16,530 nucleotides of DNA from Cellvibrionales bacterium UBA1963. Its GTDB lineage: Bacteria; Pseudomonadota; Gammaproteobacteria; Pseudomonadales; UBA7434. The translations under genes were made by a program, and so were the position numbers. The stretch covers positions 1-16,530 of the forward strand of contig DDED01000153.1 of the NCBI GenBank assembly GCA_002336035.1. The letters are read 5' to 3'. The notes below the pieces were generated by a model that saw only the letters and a list, made by a program, of their open reading frames with translations, was not told where the DNA came from and made no database searches. Shown piece by piece: positions 1 through 6,607 of this stretch (the stretch's first letter is position 1; every line of letters starts with the position of its first letter).

Positions 1-1286
1 TTTTTCATCATTTTTTGCATTTGCTTATGCTGTTTGAGCAAACGGTTTAAATCTTGTAACTGAGTACCCGAACCTTCCGTGATCCGACGTTTGCGAGAGC
101 CATTCAAAACATCGGGATTACGTCGTTCTTTTGGCGTCATTGAATTAATAATCGCTTCCATTTGACCAAACTGTTTCGTCGCTGCATGCTGCTCAGCTGC
201 CTGCGCCAGGCCCGACATCCCAGGCATTTTATCAAGCATGTTACTCACGCCGCCCATGCTATTCATTTGCTGCAGCTGGTCGCGAAAATCTGCCAAATCA
301 AAGCCTTTACCGCGCTTAATTTTTCGCGCCAATCGATTCGCCTTGCGCTTATCAATTTTTTGCTCGGCCTCTTCTATAAGCGACATGATGTCGCCCATTC
401 CTAAGATTCGCGAGGCGAGTCGATCTGGATAAAATAACTCTAATGCTGTTGTTTTCTCACCTACACCTAAAAACTTAATGGGCTTTCCGGTTATAGATGC
501 GACAGATAAAGCCGCACCGCCACGAGTATCTGCATCAGTTTTAGTTAACACCACGCCGGTTAACGGCAATTGCTCATTAAACGCTTTAGCGGTATTTGCC
601 GCATCTTGACCGGTCATGGCATCGACCACGAACAATGTTTCTACTGGCTTCAATGCTGCATGAAGGCTGCTGATCTCTTCCATCATATCGGTATCAATAG
701 CCAATCGACCCGCTGTATCAACAATGAGTACGTCGCTAACGTTTCGCTTCGCTGAGGCTAAAGCTTGCTCAACAATTGCCAATGGTTTTTGATCGCTGTC
801 ACTAGGGTGAAAATCAACACCAACTTCTTGTGCGAGGGTTGCCAATTGCTGTATCGCGGCTGGACGGTAGACATCAGCACTGACAACCATGACAGTTTTC
901 TTCTGATGCTCCTTTAGATAACGGGCCAATTTAGCCACTGAGGTTGTTTTTCCCGCCCCCTGTAGTCCGGCCATTAAAATAATGGCCGGTGGTGTGACTG
1001 TTAAAACAAGGCCTTGATTAGCCTCGCCCAAGATTACTTCTAGCTCAGTTTGAACAATTTTTAAAAAGGCCTGGCCAGGCGATAAACTTTGACTAACTTC
1101 ACTCCCTAAACCACGAGTGCGAACCCGATCAATGAAATCTTTCACCACCGATAATGCAACGTCAGCCTCAAGCAAAGCTTTGCGAACATCGCGAAGCGCG
1201 TCTTTGATATTGTCTTCACTAAGACGAGCTTGACCGCTGATTTGACGAAGGGATTGGGATAATCGTTCACTGAGATTTTCAAACAT
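1..1286 (-). CDS. ffh: Signal recognition particle protein Ffh (3' end outside window)
   Basis: GTPase subunit of the signal recognition particle. With 4.5S RNA it binds signal sequences of nascent membrane proteins and delivers ribosomes to FtsY. About 428 residues are visible from the ATG at 1286. The N domain begins MFENLSERLSQSLRQI. The G domain shows P-loop GLQGAGKT (residues 107-114), then ADVYRPAA, DTAGRL, TKTD and GVGEK. The methionine-rich M domain follows, with RRITEGSG and a Met/Gln-rich tail (KQHKQMQKMMK) at the window edge, so only the last residues are missing. It is transcribed away from the NiSOD unit; the usual neighbours in this direction (rpsP-rimM-trmD) would lie outside. 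Identification is secure from G-domain and M-domain motifs together. Confidence 0.97.
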   Translation of the reverse strand, partial: MFENLSERLSQSLRQISGQARLSEDNIKDALRDVRKALLEADVALSVVKDFIDRVRTRGLGSEVSQSLSPGQAFLKIVQTELEVILGEANQGLVLTVTPPAIILMAGLQGAGKTTSVAKLARYLKEHQKKTVMVVSADVYRPAAIQQLATLAQEVGVDFHPSDSDQKPLAIVEQALASAKRNVSDVLIVDTAGRLAIDTDMMEEISSLHAALKPVETLFVVDAMTGQDAANTAKAFNEQLPLTGVVLTKTDADTRGGAALSVASITGKPIKFLGVGEKTTALELFYPDRLASRILGMGDIMSLIEEAEQKIDKRKANRLARKIKRGKGFDLADFRDQLQQMNSMGGVSNMLDKMPGMSGLAQAAEQHAATKQFGQMEAIINSMTPKERRNPDVLNGSRKRRITEGSGTQLQDLNRLLKQHKQMQKMMK

Positions 1287-1323
1287 AATAAGTCTGCGCG
1301 CGTCCGTTAAGAATTAAAATTGA

Positions 1324-1352
1324 AGTATACCTAAGTCATCATTATGACCCAA
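1324..1352 (-). promoter_or_regulatory. Putative sigma-70 promoter of ffh
   Basis: On the minus strand there is a -35 TTGGGT (1352-1347), a 17-nt spacer and a -10 TATACT (1329-1324), about 38 nt upstream of the ffh ATG. The spacing is ideal and both hexamers are close to consensus. A small inverted repeat GTCAT-catt-ATGAC (1335-1348) lies within the spacer; its role is unknown. Confidence 0.5.
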
Positions 1353-1438
1353 GCGTGCTCGCCTTTAGCGATCTTAGTCGTTAATCGACTAGAGATAAAT
1401 CAAATCTCTCTAAAATGTGCTTTATGAGGTGATATCTT

Positions 1439-1459
1439 AAATGAGAATGCTTGTCATTT
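1439..1459 (+). promoter_or_regulatory. Fur-box-like operator over the NiSOD promoter
   Basis: The sequence forms an imperfect 21-bp inverted repeat, AAATGAGAAT-G-CTTGTCATTT, with 8 of 10 positions symmetric. Its core fits the Fur 7-1-7 pattern TGATAAT-N-ATTATCA at 6/7 on the left and 5/7 on the right. It covers the -35 hexamer of the promoter at 1451-1479, where a repressor would block RNA polymerase. Known background: Fur-family repressors control superoxide dismutases in several bacteria (Fur for sodA in E. coli, Nur for NiSOD in Streptomyces). That the regulator here is Fur rather than another family member is inference. Confidence 0.5.
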
Positions 1460-1479
1460 GTGTTTTGTTAAATTATAAT
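1451..1479 (+). promoter_or_regulatory. Strong sigma-70 promoter of the mini-protein/sodN/sodX operon
   Basis: There is a -35 TTGTCA (1451-1456), a 17-nt spacer and a perfect -10 TATAAT (1474-1479). It predicts a start near 1486 and a leader of about 90 nt before the mini-protein ATG at 1579. This is the best-matching promoter in the window. The overlapping palindrome suggests it is strong but repressible. Confidence 0.65.
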
Positions 1480-1546
1480 ACCTTAATCACGCATTACCAA
1501 GTGAGTGGCTATTTTATACACATTCTACGTATACGCATTGTACCGT

Positions 1547-1561
1547 TGCGCTAAATGCGCA
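1547..1561 (+). promoter_or_regulatory. Small hairpin in the leader just before the ribosome binding site
   Basis: TGCGC-taaat-GCGCA forms a 5-bp GC-rich stem with a 5-nt loop. It ends 7 nt before the TGGAG ribosome binding site (1568-1572) of the mini-protein. It may only be local structure; no regulator is known. Confidence 0.2.
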
Positions 1562-1578
1562 CAATTTTGGAGATTACC

Positions 1579-1761
1579 ATGAAAAACCTCTTTTGCCTTA
1601 TTTTGCTCGCTCTGTCAGCGACAGCGATGGCTCATCATGAGGCCACATTAGCACAAGAACACCAAGCTTCTGTTGCGCTTTTATTGATGATGTTTATCTT
1701 CTTGGTAGGCTCGATCACCATTACCCTACAGTCATACTTTAACAAAACAGCCAGTGAGTAA
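1579..1761 (+). CDS. Exported single-span membrane mini-protein with predicted His-His mature N-terminus, NiSOD-linked
   Basis: Sixty residues, family not recognised. The start at 1579 is chosen because TGGAG sits 6 nt upstream and gives a classical signal peptide: MKNLF, a hydrophobic core CLILLALSAT, then the cleavage motif AMA. A longer in-frame start at 1555 would spoil the signal peptide. Cleavage after AMA would leave HHEATLAQEHQAS as the new N-terminus, followed by one transmembrane helix (about residues 32-52) and a short tail. Three His residues in the first ten of the mature form suggest metal binding. HupE/UreJ nickel permeases also begin with His after a signal peptide, but homology is not claimed. 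It is the first gene after the Fur-boxed promoter and lies 70 nt before sodN with no terminator between, so it is probably co-transcribed. A role in nickel supply or sensing for SodN is inference. Confidence 0.7.
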   Translation: MKNLFCLILLALSATAMAHHEATLAQEHQASVALLLMMFIFLVGSITITLQSYFNKTASE

Positions 1762-1831
1762 TTAACGGGCGAGACCAACACTCAACGAAACCCTTTTCAA
1801 TCTGAACGATTAAAATAAAAGAGTCAAGACC

Positions 1832-2302
1832 ATGAAACTTAATATCTCTGCAGTCCAGGCACATTGTGATATACCTTGTAAGATTTATGACCCAAGTACA
1901 GCCCAATACGCAGCTTTAAGCGTTATTCGTTTATTGGACCTTATTAATGAGTTACCTGAGGCACTCAACACCGCCCAACAAGCACAACTCACTCGTTTAG
2001 TGGATCAAAAAGAAACACATTCAGCCGAAGTCAAACAACTAATTAACACCATTTGGGGCGATTATTTTAAGCAACCGCAAATCACGGCATTTCCAGAAAT
2101 ACATGAGCTGGTACACAGTGTTATGCAGCAAGCCTCAAAGTGTAAGCAAGGTATTAATCGAGATGATGGCGAGCAATTATTAATAAGTGTCAATCGATTT
2201 GCAGATATTTTCTGGCAGACTAAAGGCATCTCAACAAAAACCATGGTCGCACCCTACCCTCCTGCCTTGCCGATTGTGCAACCGGTACTGGATGAAGCTT
2301 AA
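1832..2302 (+). CDS. sodN: Nickel-containing superoxide dismutase SodN (proenzyme)
   Basis: Dismutates superoxide to hydrogen peroxide and oxygen using Ni(II)/Ni(III). The diagnostic nickel hook HCDIPCKIY occupies residues 11-19, so removal of a 10-residue leader (MKLNISAVQA) would expose His1 with Cys2 and Cys6 as ligands. The Streptomyces hook is HCDLPCGVY; here Gly7 is Lys. The rest fits the four-helix NiSOD fold: IWGDYFKQP (about residues 74-82), PEIHELVH and FADIFWQTKG. It ends in a proline-rich extension (VAPYPPALPIVQPVL), which I recall from marine proteobacterial NiSODs but could not verify. Total 156 residues, mature 146. No Sec or Tat signal is present, so the enzyme is cytoplasmic before processing. 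Its last codons overlap the start of sodX, the matching peptidase. Confidence 0.96.
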   Translation: MKLNISAVQAHCDIPCKIYDPSTAQYAALSVIRLLDLINELPEALNTAQQAQLTRLVDQKETHSAEVKQLINTIWGDYFKQPQITAFPEIHELVHSVMQQASKCKQGINRDDGEQLLISVNRFADIFWQTKGISTKTMVAPYPPALPIVQPVLDEA

Positions 2303-2576
2303 ATTATTTAAAGTGTCAGGCAACAGTATGTTGCCTGCATTAAAAGACCAAGATTATGTGATCACAAGGAGTTCTAGCAATCTGCACCAAGGTGATATGA
2401 TCGTAATGGATCTTCCTCAGTACGGAAAAGTAATTAAACGCATAAAAAGTATAACAGCAGATACCATTAACCTCAGTGGTGACAATCCTAGGCTGAGCTC
2501 TTCTTGTTGCGAACAACCTCAGTTAAAGAAGCACTTATTAGGTAAAATAATTGCTAAGTTCACCCTGCCTTTCTGA
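2292..2576 (+). CDS. sodX: NiSOD maturation peptidase SodX (S24/S26 family)
   Basis: Serine peptidase proposed to remove the SodN leader so that the N-terminal His can bind nickel. From the ATG at 2292 it has 94 residues. The signal-peptidase-like motifs are GNSMLPAL with nucleophile Ser12, VIKRI with likely general base Lys49, and SGDN (residues 62-65) equivalent to the GDN box of LepB. There is no transmembrane anchor, unlike LepB, in line with a cytoplasmic substrate. A longer open frame exists back to 2187, but it runs through sodN in another frame and adds nothing conserved, so 2292 is preferred. The 11-nt overlap with sodN suggests translational coupling. Confidence 0.92.
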   Translation: MKLKLFKVSGNSMLPALKDQDYVITRSSSNLHQGDMIVMDLPQYGKVIKRIKSITADTINLSGDNPRLSSSCCEQPQLKKHLLGKIIAKFTLPF

Positions 2577-2863
2577 TAATGATCAAATACTGTGACCCGA
2601 GTTAAGCCCAATATTATAACTATTAAAGGCTGCATTAACTTAGTTTACGATCGCAGCGGTCAGTATCGACTTGTGATAAGAATCAGCATAAGATAAGGAA
2701 CTACGAATTAGGTACCTTGTAGTAAACTATTAGTATCAGACCTTTTTTAGAGACGTTTAAATGCGTTTGACCTTCCACCACTTCTGGGCTTAAGCCAAAT
2801 GGGGGCCAATAAAAGTAATTAAATACTCGGAAAACGTCACAAACTGACAGGACTGTATCGTCA

Positions 2864-3682
2864 ATGATGAATCTGGCCAATATAGCAACCCTAGCATGCA
2901 TGCTATTTTATTTAATAGCCGTCATTCAACTGTTAGCTAACTTAAGCAAAAGTTCAAAAACAGTAACTGATTCAAGTAGCCCAGTACCTGCTTGGGGATT
3001 AATCGGTGCAGTAATGCATTTTGTAGTAATTTTTTTCGATGCGAAACAAAATCAGGGTTTGAGTAGTAGCTTTTTTGATGCGCTGTCTATTACAGCATTT
3101 ATCGTTGTTAATATGTGTTTAATTGCACAGACTCGTTACCCATTAAGAATTCTGTTTATACCCGTTTTTTTAATCTCGATTATTTGTGTCGGCATGGCAA
3201 ACCGAGTGTCCTTACATATTCCGATTGTCGCCACCTCGCCGGGTATGCTGACACATATTCTTAGTTCTATTATTGCCTACAGTCTGTTGTCTATTGTCAC
3301 ACTCCAAGCGATGGCATTGCAGATGATTGACTATAGCCTCAGGGAGCGAAACGACAGTATATGGCTTAGACAACTGCCTCCTTTGCAGACCATGGAAACA
3401 CTGCTCTTTCAATTCATGACCATGGGCTGGTTGATTTTAACTGTTGCATTAGTCTCCGGCGGCATATACGTTGACGATTTTTTCTCACAGCATCTAGCGC
3501 ATAAAACGGTATTATCAATAATGTCCTGGTTACTATTTGGTTTATTATTGCTCGGTCGACACCGCTATGGCTGGCGAGGTAGTCTCGCCGTTAAATGGAC
3601 CTTAACTGCCTTTTTCACATTAGTATTAGCGTACTTTGGTACGCATTTTGTCCTTGAAATAATCTTGAAAAAAACCGTTTAG
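2864..3682 (+). CDS. ypjD: YpjD, CcsA/HemX-like inner membrane protein
   Basis: A polytopic membrane protein of 272 residues with about eight predicted helices, of the cytochrome c assembly (CcsA/HemX) superfamily. Characteristic stretches are SPGMLTHILSSIIAYSLL (a His in the helix after the first half), QTMETLLFQFMTMGW, HKTVLSIMSWLLFG and GRHRYGWRG. Biochemical function is not firmly established; relatives handle heme, and the partner CorB is a putative Mg/Co transporter. The start is the first of two ATGs (2864, 2867), with CAGGA about 11 nt upstream. In E. coli ypjD likewise lies beside ffh and before corB (yfjD), and the same pair is kept here after the NiSOD insertion. The 287-nt stretch upstream (2577-2863) holds no gene I can support, only a palindrome GGCTTAAGCC at 2787-2796. 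Confidence 0.9.
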   Translation: MMNLANIATLACMLFYLIAVIQLLANLSKSSKTVTDSSSPVPAWGLIGAVMHFVVIFFDAKQNQGLSSSFFDALSITAFIVVNMCLIAQTRYPLRILFIPVFLISIICVGMANRVSLHIPIVATSPGMLTHILSSIIAYSLLSIVTLQAMALQMIDYSLRERNDSIWLRQLPPLQTMETLLFQFMTMGWLILTVALVSGGIYVDDFFSQHLAHKTVLSIMSWLLFGLLLLGRHRYGWRGSLAVKWTLTAFFTLVLAYFGTHFVLEIILKKTV

Positions 3683-3825
3683 GCGAACGATTTGAGGGGT
3701 AAAAAGCTATCTTAACTGACAGTTTTGACCGGCCAGTTGGTGGTAAAAAGTGAATATAAACTTGCTAAATCAACCGCTTTTCTACACTATTCACTTTTGT
3801 GCAATGATCAAGAGGTAAATGAGCC

Positions 3826-5145
3826 TTGGACGCGATTCCAATAAGCTGGCTGACCATGGCGTTAGTTTTTTTAATTCTATGTTCAGCTTTTTTTTCAAGC
3901 TCTGAAACCAGCATGATGGCGCTTAACCGCTATCGGCTGAAACACTTAAAACAGAAAGGTCACCGTGGCGCTAGAAAAGCATCGCGCTTACTTAATCGCC
4001 CAGACCGGCTGATTGGCTTGATCCTTATTGGCAACAATTTAGTGAATATTGCGGCAGCCTCACTCGCGACAGCTATGGCCGTCAGGATCTATGGGGATGC
4101 TGGTTATATTATTGCAACGATCAGTCTCACATTAGTCATTTTAATTTTTGCCGAAGTCACGCCCAAAACGTTCGCAGCGTTATATCCAGAGAAAGTAGCG
4201 TTTCCAGCCTCCTATTTATTACAACCACTACAAGCATTATTTCGTCCAATCGTCGTGGTCACAAACTTTATCACTAATTCGATTATCCGTTGGCTCGGTG
4301 GAAATCCACAGCTCAATCAAAATGATGATTTAAGCTTTGAAGAATTAAGAGTAATGGTTCAAGAATCTGGGGGAAAGATCCCAAAAAAACGGCGAGGCAT
4401 GCTGGTCAACATTCTTGATTTAGAAAATATTGTGGTGAATGACATTATGATCCCCCGCAACGAAATTTATGGCCTTGATGTGAATGAAGACCCTGAGACA
4501 CTGCTGGAAGATATTCGAGCCAGTGAATACACTCGTCTGCCGATCTTTAGAGACGAACTGGATGATCTAGTCGGTATGCTCCACCTAAGACAAAGTGCTC
4601 GGTATTTAATGGCACAAACTAACGGTGAAAAAAATTCAGATGCTCGTCTTGATAAAAGAGCCATGATTGAATCTGCTAATGAGCCGTACTTCATTCCTGA
4701 AGGAACCCCCCTTCATACCCAGCTATTTAACTTTCAACGCGAAAAACGGCGTATAGGTATTGTCGTTGATGAATACGGAGTGGTCCTTGGTTTAGTCACC
4801 ATCGACGATATCCTAGAAGAAATCGTTGGTGACTACACAACCAATTTTACCGAACAGGTCGCAGATATCATACCAAGTAGCAACGATGAATTCCTGATTA
4901 TGGGGTCAGCGACTCTGCGCGATATTAATAAGCAACTCGACTGGAAGCTACCTACGCAAGGCGCGAAAACACTGAACGGATTGCTACTTGAACAACTGGA
5001 ATCTTTTCCAGATGCGAGTGGCGTGACTTTAAGCATTGGTGATTATGATTTTGAAGTACTTGAAATACAAGACAATATGATTAAACGTATAAAGTCAAAG
5101 CGCACTCCATCGACAAACACACCGGAGTTTGATGACGATGATTAA
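3826..5145 (+). CDS. corB: CorB/YfjD, CNNM-type DUF21-CBS-CorC protein
   Basis: A membrane protein of the HlyC/CorC (CNNM-like) family, linked to magnesium/cobalt export or Mg homeostasis. Domains are: DUF21 transmembrane part (about 5-185, with SSSETSMMALNRYRLKHLK, LIGNNLVNI and FAEVTPKTFAALYPEKVA); paired CBS domains (about 205-335, with NDIMIPRNEI, EYTRLPIF and VVDEYGVVLGLVTIDDILEEIVGDY); and the CorC_HlyC C-domain (about 345-425). An acidic tail (PEFDDDD) ends it. The start is TTG at 3826: AGAGG lies 10 nt upstream and the resulting N-terminus aligns with E. coli YfjD. The ATG at 3819 is in another frame, and the ATG at 3856 would cut into the first helix. It lies 143 nt after ypjD. The stop codon overlaps that of the convergent DUF1289 gene by 4 nt. 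Confidence 0.94.
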   Translation: MDAIPISWLTMALVFLILCSAFFSSSETSMMALNRYRLKHLKQKGHRGARKASRLLNRPDRLIGLILIGNNLVNIAAASLATAMAVRIYGDAGYIIATISLTLVILIFAEVTPKTFAALYPEKVAFPASYLLQPLQALFRPIVVVTNFITNSIIRWLGGNPQLNQNDDLSFEELRVMVQESGGKIPKKRRGMLVNILDLENIVVNDIMIPRNEIYGLDVNEDPETLLEDIRASEYTRLPIFRDELDDLVGMLHLRQSARYLMAQTNGEKNSDARLDKRAMIESANEPYFIPEGTPLHTQLFNFQREKRRIGIVVDEYGVVLGLVTIDDILEEIVGDYTTNFTEQVADIIPSSNDEFLIMGSATLRDINKQLDWKLPTQGAKTLNGLLLEQLESFPDASGVTLSIGDYDFEVLEIQDNMIKRIKSKRTPSTNTPEFDDDD

Positions 5146-5336
5146 AGCAACTTACCTGCATCTTTAGCTCGCTGCCATGACAGTTTGACAACAGCCTGTT
5201 TCTTCTCATTGCTGTACATTGACCAACAACCAATTTCTTCAGCCGTGCGAAGACAGCCCTCACAAAGGTCATTGTTATCCAAAACACATACACCGATACA
5301 AGGCGAAGCGACATTTTTTTTCGTATCATTGAACAT
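5142..5336 (-). CDS. DUF1289 family mini-protein (cysteine-rich, YdhL-like)
   Basis: Sixty-four residues from the ATG at 5336. The DUF1289 signature is clear: SPCIGVCVLDNNDLCEGCLRTAEEIGCW, with four cysteines in a C-x4-C...C-x2-C pattern plus a fifth in GCW, then a polar helical tail. Family members are small, cytoplasmic and of unknown function. The cysteine spacing suggests a metal or Fe-S site, which is inference. A TTG directly upstream (5339) would add one residue. It lies 40 nt downstream of the gamma-carbonic-anhydrase-like gene on the same strand, so they probably share a transcript. It overlaps the end of corB tail to tail. Confidence 0.85.
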   Translation of the reverse strand: MFNDTKKNVASPCIGVCVLDNNDLCEGCLRTAEEIGCWSMYSNEKKQAVVKLSWQRAKDAGKLL

Positions 5337-5376
5337 CAATTACGATCTCTATTCTTGTAAAGCCAATAAACGTCAT

Positions 5377-5904
5377 CTAATCAGCTATCATTTTTAAGTC
5401 TTGCATGAATCGGCGAGCATTTTTTACGTAACTTTGGGCACTTTGAAGCAGTGCTGCCGTTTGCTCCGCCGTCAACTGCTTCACCACTTTACCCGGTGAA
5501 CCTAGGACCATCGAATCGTCAGGTATCACGGTATTTTCAGTCACCAAGGCATTGGCGCCAATTAAACAACCTCGGCCAATTTTAGCACCGTTTAATACCA
5601 CTGCGTTAATACCTACAAGACTGCCTTCACCAATCGAACAGCCATGCAACATGACTTTATGACCGATAGTCACGTGGTCACCGATGTCTAATGGAAAACC
5701 AGGATCTGCGTGCAAGACAGAACCGTCTTGCACGTTGGAACCCAAACCAACCGTGATCTTTTCACTGTCCCCCCTTACCACTACGTTAAACCAAATACTG
5801 GCATCTGTTTTTAATTCCACATGGCCGATGACGCTGGCATTAGGGGCAATAAAATTACTGGTCAAGTCAAACGACGGCGAACGGTCTCCTAAACGATATT
5901 TCAT
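5377..5904 (-). CDS. Gamma-carbonic anhydrase-like protein (YrdA/PaaY family)
   Basis: A left-handed beta-helix protein of 175 residues built from hexapeptide repeats (NASVIGHVELKTDASIW, then turns through ANALVTENTVIPDD). The three zinc-binding histidines of the family are present: His65 in VLHADPG, and His82 and His87 in IGHKVMLHG. The trimer-forming C-terminal helix (LTAEQTAALLQSAQSYV) follows GSPGKVVKQL. Relatives include YrdA, CaiE and PaaY, and few have proven carbonic anhydrase activity, so the exact substrate is open. No cytoplasmic export signal is seen. No good Shine-Dalgarno precedes the ATG at 5904. It likely forms a two-gene transcript with the DUF1289 gene. Confidence 0.93.
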   Translation of the reverse strand: MKYRLGDRSPSFDLTSNFIAPNASVIGHVELKTDASIWFNVVVRGDSEKITVGLGSNVQDGSVLHADPGFPLDIGDHVTIGHKVMLHGCSIGEGSLVGINAVVLNGAKIGRGCLIGANALVTENTVIPDDSMVLGSPGKVVKQLTAEQTAALLQSAQSYVKNARRFMQDLKMIAD

Positions 5905-6115
5905 GGCTAAACGGCCTATTGGTTAAATATAGGTTTATTTTAAGTGCTGTCACCAAAAATGCTATGCAAATGTGTGAATCCTGTAAAACCTATGACAACA
6001 ATCACTGAATCATAAAAATAAAAAAACAAGCAATTGATTTTATTGAATAATCTATCTAAATTACAAAAAATGAACACATAGCGGCTCATTTTTACAACTT
6101 ATTAAAGATCGATAA

Positions 6116-6144
6116 TTGATCAATAAGGTTAAATTAAGTACAAT
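6116..6144 (+). promoter_or_regulatory. Putative sigma-70 promoter of the DUF3135-like gene
   Basis: There is a -35 TTGATC (6116-6121), a 17-nt spacer and a -10 TACAAT (6139-6144), about 52 nt before the ATG at 6197. A perfect 10-bp palindrome ATTGATCAAT (6115-6124) overlaps the -35 element and could be an operator. The rest of the 292-nt divergent gap (5905-6196) is AT-rich with no further gene. Confidence 0.45.
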
Positions 6145-6196
6145 ATTGCCCAGCTTCTCGCTTTAGGAAAATACTGACACTGCCAAAGGATGGATA

Positions 6197-6607
6197 ATGG
6201 ACAATTTCACTCAATCTGAAAATACACTATTATCAACCGTAAAGTCTGCCTCGTTACCAAACTTTGAGACCCTCCGCTACCTTGCTGAATGTGCGCCTAA
6301 AGAGCTAGAAGCATTAAGAGTGACCTTGTGTCAAAAAGTGATCGATGATGCGCCACCGCATGCAAAAAAACGATTGGCAGGGCTATTATTCCAACTTAAT
6401 TCACGACAACTACTTAACAGCAAACATTCAATGCCCGTCGATACTCAAAGTGCGATTCAACCTACCTCACCGCTGAAAGCAATGCAAACCATGCTTAAAG
6501 ACTTACATGCCATGCAAGCTGAAAGTATTTATTTATCAACGCGAAAGTATCAAAAAGAGTTGCAACATACCTCTTCAGCAATTATTTACCCATTTAAACA
6601 TAACTAA
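6197..6607 (+). CDS. DUF3135-like hypothetical protein
   Basis: A soluble, mostly helical protein of 136 residues. Residues 20-70 (LPNFETLRYLAECAPKELEA, then a DAPPHAKKRLAGLLFQLN block) resemble the DUF3135 pattern: a short Pro-Phe-Glu start, a helix, then an R/K-rich segment that in relatives reads RRLRGLQF. The remainder (T-S-P-L-K-A-M-Q-T-M-L followed by KDLHAMQAESIYL) is another helix. There is no signal peptide, transmembrane segment or catalytic motif. Function is unknown. A well-placed promoter precedes it and AAGGATGG lies 8-9 nt upstream of the ATG. The 3' end overlaps the convergent NIF3/YqfO-like gene by 14 nt. Family assignment is by eye and moderate. Confidence 0.65.
   Translation: MDNFTQSENTLLSTVKSASLPNFETLRYLAECAPKELEALRVTLCQKVIDDAPPHAKKRLAGLLFQLNSRQLLNSKHSMPVDTQSAIQPTSPLKAMQTMLKDLHAMQAESIYLSTRKYQKELQHTSSAIIYPFKHN

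Noticed and set aside
162..755. Several plus-strand open frames opposite ffh
   Set aside because: They are antisense shadows of the ffh coding frame, with no ribosome binding sites and no family resemblance.
2710..2748. Possible terminator after sodX (AGGT ... ACCT then six T)
   Set aside because: Only four base pairs with a loop of more than 20 nt, so not a convincing intrinsic terminator.
2701..2901. Minus-strand open frame of 66 codons before ypjD
   Set aside because: It has no ribosome binding site or family motif and overlaps the start of ypjD.
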